Positions 24,886 to 35,781 of a stretch of DNA of 64,000 nucleotides are shown one piece after another. Under the pieces are notes generated by a model. It was not told where the DNA came from and did no database searches. It saw only the letters and a program-made list of their open reading frames with translations. The stretch's first letter is position 1. Every line of letters starts with the position of its first letter. The stretch comes from Aestuariivivens marinum (lineage in GTDB: Bacteria; Bacteroidota; Bacteroidia; Flavobacteriales; Flavobacteriaceae): contig NZ_JAKMCR010000004.1 in NCBI RefSeq assembly GCF_022662175.1, positions 1 through 64,000 on the forward strand. The letters run 5' to 3'. The translations under genes were made by a program, and so were the position numbers.

Positions 24886-27800
24886 TTATAGCTTCTTTAT
24901 TTCAACTTTAATCACTTGGTATGTATCAAAATCAAGTTTGCTTTTTTTAAGAGAAAAGCTATAGCCATTTTTTGCTTTTTCTGTGTTAATTTTTTTACCT
25001 GATGATATATTCGTTACTCTACCAATTTTCCCGTTGTAAAATAATGAAACCTTATCATCTAATCTGTTCGGTAATAAGTGTAAATATAGGGCATGCCTAT
25101 CTTTAGTAATGGGAACATTAGCCCATTCTTTAGGGGCAGGGAGCAGTTCTTTTCCAAATAAGGCCTCTTTATTTGGAACTATCCATTCGGCCAATTTTGC
25201 CATATGTTTGTAAAAATCTTTTGGTGGGACACCGTTGCCAGAGGGTCCGATGTTAAGAAGGAAATTACCTCCTAAGCTTCTGGCTAAAATCAATTTATCC
25301 AAGGCTTCTTTTGCACCGAAGCGTAAAGGGGAGTAGCCCCATGAACCACACCATGAAGTAGTAAATTCCCACCACTTATTTATACCTTCTTCCGGCTCCT
25401 TCCATTCAACCGTGGCAAAATCGCCTTTACCTATTTCTTCTTCCTTTGCATCGGGACTACGCATTTTGTACCACCTGTCATTTACAACGATACTAGGCTG
25501 TAAGGTTCTTATCCAATTAAATAGACCATCAGTATAAGCTTCCTTTTCTTTTCCCGGCCAGTAAAAGCCATCAAACCATAACACATCTATTTGTCCATAA
25601 TTCGTCAATAATTCTTTTAACTGTCCAATAGTATATGCCCACCAATTTTTATACCTCATCGAGTCAATTTCAGAATCCACTAAGGGAAATTTATTTCGAG
25701 TTCTAAAATTAAAATTCTGGTCTCCCAAAGGATAGTTTGGAAAATGCCAGTCGCGTTGAGAAAAATAGAATCCCACTTTTAAACCGTATTTACGACATGC
25801 CTCTACATAGGGTTTTAACAAATCAGCATCGGGAACATAGGTGCTAATGTTATAATTTCCGTAAGTAGAGGGCCACAATGCAAAACCATCATGGTGTTTG
25901 GCTCCTAGTACTACGTAGGTCATTCCAGCTTCTTTAGCCGCTTTGCAAATCTTGTCTGGATCCCAATCGGTTGGATGGAAGTTTTCTGCCAGGGCAAAGT
26001 AGTCTTCAGGATTGGCATACTTTTCTTCATAACCATGCGGATAATTTTTAATCATTGCCCAAGAAGGTTGTGAACCTTGTGTACTATGTGGACCCCAGTG
26101 CATAAACAAGCCAAAATGGCCTTCACCAAACCACTGGGCTCCTGTATTGGGATTTGGAAAAACAACCGCTTTACTATCTTCGGAAATGGTCTTTAAAATG
26201 TTATTAATTATTGGGTCTTTTACTTGGTAAGCCAATTGTCTTTCTTGTATTTTTTGCCACTCATGAATGTTGTTTTCATTTACACTAACCCTTAACCCAT
26301 TTCTCTTTCTAATACTTTTTATGCTTTTGGTTTCATAAAGCCCTATTTTATGGAATGGTATTTCTTTAAAATCGGGTAATTTTTTGTAAACTTCTGAATT
26401 TGAACCCAGATTAAAATTTTGAATATCCCAATCTGCAAAAGCAATATTTTGGTCTGTAGGCCAATTATTGTCTTTGTAGTCGAGCCATTCTTTTTTTCCA
26501 TCTAATAACTGTTCGACATTTACAAAAACATTGTTTTCTACTAAATTTCGTTGAGGAAGTTCAGGGTTTTTAAAATAAGTAACAATTTCGGGATACCTAT
26601 CGCTGTAGGGAGGGGCTTTAAAGTTAACGGCCTTTAATCGTTGTTCAAATAATCCGTCTTTATCCAATAAAGCCTTGGACCAGTTTTGCAGGCGGTTGTC
26701 CACATGTATGCCAATCTTATTGCCAATAAAAATATTGTTACTGTAGACATTATCGGATCCGCCACCTATGAGCGCGTTCCATTTACCTGCTTTATAAAAA
26801 ACATTGCCGAATACGGTCATGCCACAGGCACCGTCATCGTGATAAACGGCACAGGTGTTGTAATGGTCCGGGATGTTTTCAAAATAGTTATATCGCACTG
26901 TATTACCACGTTCGGCAGGGTTACGCCCGTAATAAATAGCACCTTGGTCCTCTACTTCAAGGCATACATCATGAATGTAATTGTACTCAATTATATTGTC
27001 GTTTCCAAACATAAGGTATATGGCCATACTTGGGGTGTTGTATATTTCGCAATGCCTTACTGTGTTACCCACACCGGTTAAGTGGACAGCAGGGCGATAC
27101 GATTTTTCTATGCGGTTTAAATCATGGAATACACAGTTTTCAATACTATTATTGCCTTTTTCCAGTGTTTTTAAGTTACCGCCGCCAAGTATAACGCCTC
27201 CAGCGCCTAGGTCGTAAAATTCACACCCTATGATCTTATTATTTTTACCACATTCACGGTACTGGGTTGGATTGGCGTAAAGGTGTTGTTGCAAACTGCC
27301 AACAATACCGGATTTTACTTTTCCCGTCCCCTCATGTCTGTACTTATTAAATGGCTCTACGCCCTTGCCTACCAAAATGCCTATACTGCCAAGATTTCTA
27401 AAAACACAGTCCTTAATGGTTGCATTGTGGGTATTGTCCATAGTAATGCCCAATCCTCGGGAGCATTCAAATTGAATACCTTCAATCAGTATATGCATGG
27501 TGTTCTGAATAGTAAAAAATGGGGCTTCGAGTATTGAAAACTCCAGCGACTCTATGTCATCGTCCTCTAAAATAAACTGGAGTACTCCTTCTTTACGGTC
27601 AAGATAATACTCTTCGGGGGCATCTAGTTCCGCTAGTATGTTAACGCCGTACCATTGTCGCCATGGTTTATTGTCGCCATAGCCATACAAAGTAGCTGAT
27701 GCTGTTTTAAGGGTTTTTACTTTAGTGTCGATGGATGCTATTTTTACCATATCATCGGCATATCCCCACATAAAATATCCAGACATCCATGCATCTGTTT

Positions 27801-28434
27801 CGTTGGCCCATTTATTAATTCGGGCATCACTGTACTTAATAATCCCACCCCGATTTGAGAAATCGTCGTTTCTTGGCACCGAGCCTTTATCCAATACCTC
27901 TCCCATGGGAACCATACCTTGGTTTGGCCAGCGGGAAAGATGTAGAGGCTTTTTGTTAACAAAGGGTTCACCCCAAGCCGGACCGTAAGGACGGGCAAAT
28001 CCGACATGGCGTAAAGTACCGTAGTTTTTAATACCTACATGTTTTAAATTGACACTGTAGTGATTATTAAAAGTACTTTTATTCTTTTTTTTAATGAATT
28101 TTGAAGGAATTTCAATACCGCCCGAAAATATGACCTGCTCGGACTGATAGGGTTGAATATGTATATTGGAAAGGGTTTCATTGATTTTTACTGTATTTTG
28201 AAAATAGTAGATACCACCCCTAAAATAAACTTTGGCTATAGAAGAGTTACCTTTTTGCCTATCATCTTGTATTTGTTTCAACGCGCGTTCCAACGTGGCA
28301 AAAGGGGCTGCTTTTGTGCCGCTGTATAAATCGTTTCCAGATGTGGAAACAAAATAGTGCACCTCTTCCGTTTTAAAGGAAGATAGTGAAATAATGAGTA
28401 TTGCTAATGCATATAGTTTTAAAATCCGCTTCAT
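24886..28434 (-). CDS. GH141-like parallel beta-helix fused to GH29 alpha-L-fucosidase
   Basis: A 1182-residue exported enzyme with a signal peptide (MKRILKLYALAILIISLSS). Residues about 25-700 form a right-handed beta-helix (opening VHYFVSTSGNDLYSGTKAAP; many N-x-I/V repeats, e.g. NSIENCVFHDLN) of the kind found in GH141, a family with alpha-L-fucosidase and xylanase activity. Residues about 760-1110 are a complete GH29 domain: FGLFMHWGPHS, LGAKHHDGFALW and nucleophile Asp near residue 953 in VLWFDGFYW. Two catalytic modules in one chain would remove neighbouring fucose residues or different linkages. The gene starts 10 bp after the HTCS regulator and is probably in its operon. The GH141 assignment is from fold and context; GH29 is firm. 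Confidence 0.85.
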   Translation of the reverse strand: MKRILKLYALAILIISLSSFKTEEVHYFVSTSGNDLYSGTKAAPFATLERALKQIQDDRQKGNSSIAKVYFRGGIYYFQNTVKINETLSNIHIQPYQSEQVIFSGGIEIPSKFIKKKNKSTFNNHYSVNLKHVGIKNYGTLRHVGFARPYGPAWGEPFVNKKPLHLSRWPNQGMVPMGEVLDKGSVPRNDDFSNRGGIIKYSDARINKWANETDAWMSGYFMWGYADDMVKIASIDTKVKTLKTASATLYGYGDNKPWRQWYGVNILAELDAPEEYYLDRKEGVLQFILEDDDIESLEFSILEAPFFTIQNTMHILIEGIQFECSRGLGITMDNTHNATIKDCVFRNLGSIGILVGKGVEPFNKYRHEGTGKVKSGIVGSLQQHLYANPTQYRECGKNNKIIGCEFYDLGAGGVILGGGNLKTLEKGNNSIENCVFHDLNRIEKSYRPAVHLTGVGNTVRHCEIYNTPSMAIYLMFGNDNIIEYNYIHDVCLEVEDQGAIYYGRNPAERGNTVRYNYFENIPDHYNTCAVYHDDGACGMTVFGNVFYKAGKWNALIGGGSDNVYSNNIFIGNKIGIHVDNRLQNWSKALLDKDGLFEQRLKAVNFKAPPYSDRYPEIVTYFKNPELPQRNLVENNVFVNVEQLLDGKKEWLDYKDNNWPTDQNIAFADWDIQNFNLGSNSEVYKKLPDFKEIPFHKIGLYETKSIKSIRKRNGLRVSVNENNIHEWQKIQERQLAYQVKDPIINNILKTISEDSKAVVFPNPNTGAQWFGEGHFGLFMHWGPHSTQGSQPSWAMIKNYPHGYEEKYANPEDYFALAENFHPTDWDPDKICKAAKEAGMTYVVLGAKHHDGFALWPSTYGNYNISTYVPDADLLKPYVEACRKYGLKVGFYFSQRDWHFPNYPLGDQNFNFRTRNKFPLVDSEIDSMRYKNWWAYTIGQLKELLTNYGQIDVLWFDGFYWPGKEKEAYTDGLFNWIRTLQPSIVVNDRWYKMRSPDAKEEEIGKGDFATVEWKEPEEGINKWWEFTTSWCGSWGYSPLRFGAKEALDKLILARSLGGNFLLNIGPSGNGVPPKDFYKHMAKLAEWIVPNKEALFGKELLPAPKEWANVPITKDRHALYLHLLPNRLDDKVSLFYNGKIGRVTNISSGKKINTEKAKNGYSFSLKKSKLDFDTYQVIKVEIKKL

Positions 28435-28444
28435 AAATCCTTAA

Positions 28445-31400
28445 TTAATTCTGGTTAACATTTTTTTTTTCGTTGATATAATCACTTGGGGACATGCCAA
28501 ATTCAGCCTTAAAGCATTTGGTAAAATAAGAGGGATTGTTAAATCCAACTTTGTAAACCACTTCACTTATAGAATGTCTGCCCTCTGCAATAAGCTTTGC
28601 AGCTTTGTTCAACCTCACTTTTCTTATAAAATGGTTAATGGAAAGTCCAGAGAGTGCTTTAATTTTTCTATAGAGTTGGTCTTGGCTCATGTTAACGATA
28701 TCGATTAGGCTCTGTACCGAGAAATCAGACTCTGAGATATGCTTTTCAATTTGTGCCACAATGTTGTCTAAAATTTCCTTATCAATAGATGATGGCATAG
28801 CATCTCCAGAGAAACTATCTGAAATCAAAAATTTCTTTTTGAGCTTTTCCCTTGATAGTATAATCTTTTCAATACGAATCAATAGTAGGTTCCTGTTAAA
28901 GGGTTTTTCGATATAGGCATCTGCGCCTTTTTCAAACCCTTCAATTCTTGATTCTGGTGAGTTTTTTGCTGTTAAAAGTATGATGGGTATATGGGAAGTT
29001 GTAATATGGCTCTTTAATTGACCACATAGTTCAAAGCCATCCATATTATCCATCATCACATCACTTATAATAAGATCAGGAATTTTCTTAATGGCTATAT
29101 CCAAGCCTAATACCCCATTATCTGCCGTTAGCACATTGTAGTTTTTCTTTAAAATATCCTTGAGGTAATTTAGTATTTCAGGATTGTCGTCTATTACGAG
29201 GATGGAGCTCTTTTTCTCTAGTGTTGATGTACTGTTTATTAATTTGGGCGCATCTGTTTGCAAATCTATTATAGGATGATTAACGTGTTCTTCATAGAAT
29301 GAAGTATCCAAAACGGGAAGGGACACTATAAATTTTGTTCCAGAATCAAGGTTGCTGGTTACCTGGATACTGCCATTGTGTGCCTCTATATAACTTTTCA
29401 CTAAAGCCATGCCTATGCCGGTTCCCGATGAAAAATTATTAAGTTTAGAGGTATAAAATCTAGTAAAAATATGATTAATTTCATCTGGATGGATTCCTAT
29501 ACCAGAATCTTGAATGACAATAATGATTTTTTCTTTTTGTTTAAAAGATTCTATAAGAATGTGTCCATATTTGGGAGTGAACTTAATGGCGTTGGAAATT
29601 AAGTTAAAGAGAATGGATTCCAATTTTACGGGATCGGCAACCAAGGTCAATTCGTCTTCCTGTAAGTTCAGTTCAAAATCAATAGACTTATTATCGGCCT
29701 GTTCATTAAATTGATAATAGGTGTTCTGTAAAAAATGGTTAAGATTTATTTGTTTTTTGTTAATGTTTAAGTTTTTGGTTTCTACCTTTCTAAAATCTAG
29801 AATTTGGTTTACTAGGTTTAAAAGCATTCTGGAGTTTTTTAAAACACGTTGTAACTTTGTATATACCTCATGGTCAATTTTTGGATTTGACACAACCTCT
29901 TCAATAGGACCAATAATTAAGGTTAAGGGCGTTCTAATATCATGGGAAACATTTGTGAAAAACGAAATTTTTTGATCGTGTAGATTGTTTTCCTGTTCGT
30001 GCTTGATTTTTTCAATTTTAAGTTCCTGTTTAATCCTAATACGTTCTCTAATGAATTTGAAAACAATATAACCGCTACTTATCAAAAAAATGGAATATAT
30101 CAGTTTTGCCCAAAAGTTAAACCACCAAGGTTCTTGTTTTATAATAACAAGTTCTCTAATTTTCGAATTCCATGCTTTGTTTTCGGTTGTGGCTTGGGCT
30201 TGAAATATGTAGTTCCCCGATGGCAGGTTCGAGTAGGAAACGTTGGCCGATTTATTGTTGGTTTCGTTCCAAAGTGCATCAAAGTTTTTTATCCTATATC
30301 GAATTTTACTTTGTTGGTTTTTATTATAGGAAATATTACTTATGTTAAAGGAGAATGTTTGTGCAAAATAGGGTAGTGTTATTGTATCTGAGTAATTGAG
30401 ACGTTCGGTTAAAATAGTAGTTTTCCATACAGGTTTATTTGGTAGAATATCTTGATCCAATACTTTTAAATTATTAAAAAAAATACTTGAAGCAGATTTT
30501 GGTGTTTGGTTAATTTGTGGGTTGGCTATAAGTAGTCCATCATCTGATGCTGCTAAAACCAAATTTTCTTTTTCAATAAAAAGGAGGTCATAAAAACTAT
30601 GCCCTTTTATAATTGGTTCTACTGTTAAACTTTCTTTGTTGATTTTAAATATACCTTCGTAGGTGCTTACCCAAAAATTTCCTTGCTTGTCTTTGCACAA
30701 GGCTGTTGCCACTTTTTCTTGTAGTTGTGGTAACCTTTTAGCCTTTCCGTTATTAGTTATCATACCAAGCCCATTACGACAAAGTAACCAGAGATTTGAG
30801 TCTTCTCCCATATACATACTTTCGGGACTTATTTTTTCATTATTGTCGGTAAAGTGCTCTAAGTGTTTCCGATTTGTTATCTCTCCATTCCCATCAAGCG
30901 TGAGTTCGAAAACGCCTTTTTTTAGCGAACCTACATAAAGCCTGTCGTTTGCCGTATCTGTATATAGGCATCTAACATCAATTTTATCTTGGGAACTGTT
31001 TGAGAGGGTTATTGGTTTCGGTTTTTTCTCTTTGGGCAAAAGGACCATAAGGCCGTTGTTATAGCTTCCTATCCATAAGTTGCCCCTTGGGCCTTTGGTA
31101 ATGGCGTAAATCCTATCGTTTTTAAGTAATTCAAAATCATACCTATCGGTTACAAGTTTATGGGTATTGGTATTATATGTCCAAATGCCATTTCCCCAGG
31201 TCCCTATAAATAATATGCCAGAATTCGAATCAAAGTAAATTGTACTAATAGAATTTATGGATGTTGTTTTCAGAATTGATTCAAATGATTTTTCTTTGCT
31301 ATTGTAGACCGCCAAACCGTTACCATGTGTTCCTATGTAAATTTCATCATTAAGCGTTTTTTCCAAAGACCATAATACATTTGAAAACAGGTTATTTTCA

Positions 31401-32443
31401 TTTTTTTTATCGTAGACAAATCTGAATTTAGATTCATTAAGGTCCAGCATGTTTAATCCTCCCAACCAAGTGCCTATCCACAAATGGTTGGACTTATCTA
31501 CAAGCGTTTTGAGTATATAATTTGAGTTTATACTACTACGTTTATTTTCAGAATATGTAAAATTACTAAGTATGTTTCCGTTCGGGCTAAGCTTAAAAAG
31601 GCCGTTGCCTTCTGTGCCCGCCCATATAATATTTTTATGGACAGAAAGGGAACGGATAATATTTTGGGGTAATACCCAAGGTCTAATATGGTTGTTGTTT
31701 GATTGATATTCCAAAAAACGATCTATTTTAAAAAGCCCATTGTCGGTTCCAATTAATAAAGTGCTATCAACATGCTTTACCTGGTATATTTTGGTAGCAT
31801 TTTCTAAATAAATATGGGGAAGTAGAATAATTTTTTCATTTCTGTTTTTAATATGGATTAATTCTGGAGCATTTGAAGCTATTAGAATTTCGTTATCGAA
31901 TGAATAAATATCATTAATTTGGAAAGGCAATTCAGCCACCTCTGTTACTTCTATTTTTGAGTTGTTGACTTGATTGGGTTTTATTTGGTCAATTTTTACT
32001 GTAAAAACACTGCCATCACTACATCCAACCCAAACAACACCTTTGTTGTCTAAAGTGAGAGCAGTTAGAGACAATGGTTCGTGAACATCATGGTTTAGGT
32101 TTAATCGATTTAGGGTTTCGTTATATTTATTATACAAAAACAGGCCTTTTTGAGCAATGCCAACTAGTATATATCCTTTTTTTAAAAAAAGTAAAGAAGT
32201 AATATGGTTTCTAACTTCTTTAGATTCAAGGGGTTTTATGGGTTTAAAATCATTACCATATAAAACATCTAGGCTTTCATTTGTCCCCGCATAAATAAGA
32301 CCTTCATCATCTGTTATTAAGTGGTCAACGCTTTTAAATGATAAGCCTTCTTTAATACCATAATTTATGAACTGTGCATTTATTAATGATACGTTAATTG
32401 TAAAAACCAATATTAATAAAACACGGATCGGATAGCGTGACAT
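28445..32443 (-). CDS. Hybrid two-component sensor/regulator (HTCS)
   Basis: A 1332-residue one-protein signalling system. In order: signal peptide; about 700 residues of two-component propeller repeats (e.g. WIGTWLGGLN); a Y_Y_Y domain; a membrane segment near 775-795 (LIYSIFLISSGYIVF); a histidine kinase with the H-box FFTNVSHDIRTPLTLI (His near 833) and ATPase motif GTGIGMALVKSYI; a receiver domain (Asp in ISDVMMDNMDGFEL, about 1126); and an AraC-type HTH at the C-terminus (about 1235-1332). HTCS proteins sense oligosaccharides in the periplasm and activate the polysaccharide locus. Here it is divergent from susC and upstream of the fusion fucosidase. Confidence 0.95.
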   Translation of the reverse strand: MSRYPIRVLLILVFTINVSLINAQFINYGIKEGLSFKSVDHLITDDEGLIYAGTNESLDVLYGNDFKPIKPLESKEVRNHITSLLFLKKGYILVGIAQKGLFLYNKYNETLNRLNLNHDVHEPLSLTALTLDNKGVVWVGCSDGSVFTVKIDQIKPNQVNNSKIEVTEVAELPFQINDIYSFDNEILIASNAPELIHIKNRNEKIILLPHIYLENATKIYQVKHVDSTLLIGTDNGLFKIDRFLEYQSNNNHIRPWVLPQNIIRSLSVHKNIIWAGTEGNGLFKLSPNGNILSNFTYSENKRSSINSNYILKTLVDKSNHLWIGTWLGGLNMLDLNESKFRFVYDKKNENNLFSNVLWSLEKTLNDEIYIGTHGNGLAVYNSKEKSFESILKTTSINSISTIYFDSNSGILFIGTWGNGIWTYNTNTHKLVTDRYDFELLKNDRIYAITKGPRGNLWIGSYNNGLMVLLPKEKKPKPITLSNSSQDKIDVRCLYTDTANDRLYVGSLKKGVFELTLDGNGEITNRKHLEHFTDNNEKISPESMYMGEDSNLWLLCRNGLGMITNNGKAKRLPQLQEKVATALCKDKQGNFWVSTYEGIFKINKESLTVEPIIKGHSFYDLLFIEKENLVLAASDDGLLIANPQINQTPKSASSIFFNNLKVLDQDILPNKPVWKTTILTERLNYSDTITLPYFAQTFSFNISNISYNKNQQSKIRYRIKNFDALWNETNNKSANVSYSNLPSGNYIFQAQATTENKAWNSKIRELVIIKQEPWWFNFWAKLIYSIFLISSGYIVFKFIRERIRIKQELKIEKIKHEQENNLHDQKISFFTNVSHDIRTPLTLIIGPIEEVVSNPKIDHEVYTKLQRVLKNSRMLLNLVNQILDFRKVETKNLNINKKQINLNHFLQNTYYQFNEQADNKSIDFELNLQEDELTLVADPVKLESILFNLISNAIKFTPKYGHILIESFKQKEKIIIVIQDSGIGIHPDEINHIFTRFYTSKLNNFSSGTGIGMALVKSYIEAHNGSIQVTSNLDSGTKFIVSLPVLDTSFYEEHVNHPIIDLQTDAPKLINSTSTLEKKSSILVIDDNPEILNYLKDILKKNYNVLTADNGVLGLDIAIKKIPDLIISDVMMDNMDGFELCGQLKSHITTSHIPIILLTAKNSPESRIEGFEKGADAYIEKPFNRNLLLIRIEKIILSREKLKKKFLISDSFSGDAMPSSIDKEILDNIVAQIEKHISESDFSVQSLIDIVNMSQDQLYRKIKALSGLSINHFIRKVRLNKAAKLIAEGRHSISEVVYKVGFNNPSYFTKCFKAEFGMSPSDYINEKKNVNQN

Positions 32444-32570
32444 ACAATGTATTTAAGTCTAAAATTACATTATTATAAGCTATTATTTAATAAAATCAGA
32501 AAATATGCTATTAAATCCTGAATTTGTTGTAGTGCTATGAACCTGTGCTAGACAATCAAGAATTTGTTTT

Positions 32571-32599
32571 AATGTTAGCATTAAGAAAACCTTAACATT
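32571..32599. promoter_or_regulatory. Inverted repeat upstream of susC, candidate regulator site
   Basis: AATGTTA at 32571-32577 and TAACATT at 32593-32599 are perfect inverted copies 15 bp apart, 44 bp before the susC start, in the divergent region with the HTCS gene. AraC-type regulators more often use direct repeats, so the link to the HTCS is a guess. Confidence 0.3.
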
Positions 32600-32642
32600 G
32601 TATTTGACAATAAAAATAACTAACAATCAAATTTATGGAATT

Positions 32643-35600
32643 ATGAAAAAAACCTTTACTTTTTTATTCTTGATTTTGTCATGTTACTGGACTTTTGCGC
32701 AAACAATCTCTATAGATGTGTCTGGTAAGGTAACTGATGAATCGGGTCTTCCTCTTGCTGGGGTAAACATTTTGGAAAAAGGTACCTCAAATGGTACACT
32801 TACGGATTTTGATGGAAACTATACAATTGCGGTTAGCCAAGGGAGCATTTTGGTGTTTTCTTATGTTGGTATGAAGACCATAGAAGTGGTTGGAGACCAA
32901 GCAACAGTAGACGTGATTATGCAAGAGGATGCGGCTAAATTGGATGAAGTAGTGGTTATAGGTTATGGAACCGCCACTCGAAAGGACATTACTGGTTCTG
33001 TTGCCAGTATTAAGATTGAAGACTCGCCAATAGCCTTACAGCCAACTACAAATGTATTACAAACCTTGCAGGGTACAGTTCCTGGCGTAAGCATAGGTGC
33101 GGTAGCAAGTGCAGGGGGAACTCCAGGCTTACTTATACGAGGGCAAAATTCAATTAGCGGTGGTAACGGACCTTTGATTGTATTGGATGGTGTTATTTTC
33201 GATGGGGGATTAAATGAGGTTCCTAGTGATGATATTGCTTCAATAGATGTATTAAAGGATGCCAGTTCGGCAGCTATTTATGGGTCACGGGCAGCCAATG
33301 GGGTAATTCTTATCACTACAAAAAGAGGTAAGACCGGTAAACCAACAATTAATTTAAATCACTATGTTGGTGTACAGGAATGGAGTCGCATACCTGATAT
33401 GATGTTGGGAGAAGAGTTTTTGGACTGGCGAACATATAATTTAAGTCTTACAGGACAACAAGATTTAAGTATTCAAAATATTTTGGATCCTAAAGAATAT
33501 CAAGCTTATCAAAATGGTCAGCAGTTAGAATGGTTTGATGAGATTTCTCAGTATGCACCAATTCAAAATTATCAGTTGAGTGTATCAGGTAGTAACGATA
33601 AAACCAATTATTACCTGTCAGGTAGTTTTTTAGATCAAAAAGGGGTATTGGCCAACGATAGTTTTAAGAAACCCAGTGTTACAGCTAAGTTAGAAACAAA
33701 AATTGACGATTGGCTTAAAGTGGGGGCAAATATTTACTATAACTCTATGGATTTTACAGGTATTTCACCAGACATATATATAGCGACCTATTATACGCCT
33801 TATAGTAATAAATGGCTAGATGGCCGCGAAGGAGAAGTCTTGGATCGTTTTCCTACAAATAATTTTCTTTACAATCCATTTTGGGGTAATCCCAATTCAG
33901 GAGGTTCCGGTATGTATGATGATGATATGGATAAGCAATGGGGTATTAGAGGTACTGGATATGTTGAGGTGGATATTCCAAAGATTGAAGGTTTGACCTT
34001 CCGTTTCGACTACACAGGGCGAAGAAATGTATCGCGTTTGGCCCGATTTGCACATGAGTTCAAATTTGTTGACCCTGATGTTCCTGATCAATTGAATGAT
34101 CCTTCGAGATTTTTAGGTAATGCTGGAGGTTTTCTTCGAACCAATACCTCTCAAGGATGGGTAATGAATAATTTATTGACCTATAAAAAAACATTCGGAG
34201 ATCATAGGGTTGATGCGGTTTTAGGTTACACAAGAGATTACACGAGACAAGAAACAGTTCAATTTAGTGGTGCTGATTTTGGAAGTGCAGGAAGTACTGT
34301 CTTAGGTTTTTACGGGCTTGAATTAGCAAATCCAGAGAAAAAAAGTGGAGTATCTAACTACACCGACTTCTCAAATGTAGGCTATTTGGCAAGGCTGAAT
34401 TATTCCTATAAAGGACGTTATCACTTAACAGGTAGTTATAGAAGAGATGGATATTCAGCTTTTGCTCCTGGATTTAAGTTTGGAAATTTTTCCGGGGCAT
34501 CTATTGCTTGGACTGCAAGTGAAGAATCTTTTATAAAGGATAATATACCATCAATTGACTTTTTAAAGTTTAGGATGTCCTATGGAGAGAATGGAAACCA
34601 AGCTATTTCGCCCTATTCAACTTTAGCAAATGTAGGGGGCGGATCAACCGTTTTTGGATCACAAACGTTCAATACCTCATTTCCTTCAAGTTTGGCCAAT
34701 AAATCGTTAACATGGGAGACCACCAAATCATTTAATTTTGGTGTAAACTTTTCATTGTTCAACAACAGATTGTCAGGAGATATAGACATTTATAAAAGTG
34801 AAACAACAGATCAGCTACAAAACCTTCAGCTTCCTGTTTTTACTGGTTTTGGCAGTGTAATAACAAACATTGGTCAGGTGGATAATAAAGGAGTTGAAGT
34901 ATCTTTAAATACGATTAACATTAAGAACAGCAATTTTGAATGGAAAACGGGTATAGTATTTTCATTAAATAGGAATAAATTGGTTAGTCTAACAGGATTA
35001 GATGCCGATGGTGATGGCGTTGAAGATGATGATATTGGTAACCGTTGGTTTATAGGTAAGTCATTAGGAGCGATTTACGATTATACAGTAGATGGTATCG
35101 TACAAACTGAAGATACAGATTATATCAATACGTTTGGCGTGTCACCTGGAGACTTGAAAATAAGAGATATAGATGGTTTTGATGATGATGGAAACTTAAC
35201 GGGTCAACCAGATGGACAAATTAATGGAGCCGATAGGTCGGTTATTGGTTATAGCGTACCAAACTATAGGGCTAATATTTCAAATACCCTTACCTATAAT
35301 AACTTTCAACTATATTTTGATATTAATATTATAGCAGGTGGAGGTAAGGACAATTATTATCTAGCAGGTAATAGAACTGCATTTCTTCCTATTGTGCCAA
35401 CAGTTGGCAGATGGATTGCGGGGCGTGAATATTGGAGACCAGATCGTCAAAGTAATGTAGTGCCAAGACCTAATTACGGAAATCCTTTTGGCTATGGTTT
35501 TTGGCAAGATAGGGCATTTGCAAGATTGCAGAATATAACATTGTCATATAACTTTAATTCTAAGTTAAAGGATTATTTAGGCGTTAAAGACCTTAAGATT

Positions 35601-35729
35601 TTCGTTACAGGAAAAAATTTATTTACAGAAACAGATTGGGTTGGTTTAGACCCCGAAAATGCAGGTCAAGTTGGTGGTTCCAGTCCTGTTCTTAAAACCT
35701 TTACAGCTGGACTTAACCTAAGCTTTTAA
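32643..35729 (+). CDS. susC: SusC-like TonB-dependent outer-membrane transporter
   Basis: This TonB-dependent receptor imports oligosaccharides across the outer membrane together with its SusD partner. ATG 32643 was chosen over 32598 because it begins the signal peptide (MKKTFTFLFLILSCYWTFAQ). A carboxypeptidase-like beta-sandwich follows (VSGKVTDESGLPLAGVNI). Then come the TonB-box/plug region (VVVIGYGTATRKDITGSV; GAAVYGSRAANG-type SusC motif as SAAIYGSRAANGVILITTK) and a large barrel ending in NLSF. The length of 1028 residues is normal. Transcription is probably driven by the HTCS encoded divergently. Confidence 0.96.
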   Translation: MKKTFTFLFLILSCYWTFAQTISIDVSGKVTDESGLPLAGVNILEKGTSNGTLTDFDGNYTIAVSQGSILVFSYVGMKTIEVVGDQATVDVIMQEDAAKLDEVVVIGYGTATRKDITGSVASIKIEDSPIALQPTTNVLQTLQGTVPGVSIGAVASAGGTPGLLIRGQNSISGGNGPLIVLDGVIFDGGLNEVPSDDIASIDVLKDASSAAIYGSRAANGVILITTKRGKTGKPTINLNHYVGVQEWSRIPDMMLGEEFLDWRTYNLSLTGQQDLSIQNILDPKEYQAYQNGQQLEWFDEISQYAPIQNYQLSVSGSNDKTNYYLSGSFLDQKGVLANDSFKKPSVTAKLETKIDDWLKVGANIYYNSMDFTGISPDIYIATYYTPYSNKWLDGREGEVLDRFPTNNFLYNPFWGNPNSGGSGMYDDDMDKQWGIRGTGYVEVDIPKIEGLTFRFDYTGRRNVSRLARFAHEFKFVDPDVPDQLNDPSRFLGNAGGFLRTNTSQGWVMNNLLTYKKTFGDHRVDAVLGYTRDYTRQETVQFSGADFGSAGSTVLGFYGLELANPEKKSGVSNYTDFSNVGYLARLNYSYKGRYHLTGSYRRDGYSAFAPGFKFGNFSGASIAWTASEESFIKDNIPSIDFLKFRMSYGENGNQAISPYSTLANVGGGSTVFGSQTFNTSFPSSLANKSLTWETTKSFNFGVNFSLFNNRLSGDIDIYKSETTDQLQNLQLPVFTGFGSVITNIGQVDNKGVEVSLNTINIKNSNFEWKTGIVFSLNRNKLVSLTGLDADGDGVEDDDIGNRWFIGKSLGAIYDYTVDGIVQTEDTDYINTFGVSPGDLKIRDIDGFDDDGNLTGQPDGQINGADRSVIGYSVPNYRANISNTLTYNNFQLYFDINIIAGGGKDNYYLAGNRTAFLPIVPTVGRWIAGREYWRPDRQSNVVPRPNYGNPFGYGFWQDRAFARLQNITLSYNFNSKLKDYLGVKDLKIFVTGKNLFTETDWVGLDPENAGQVGGSSPVLKTFTAGLNLSF

Positions 35730-35781
35730 AAGAATTGAAATAAAGAATAAAAAATAATATTAAATTATAAAAATTTGATAA

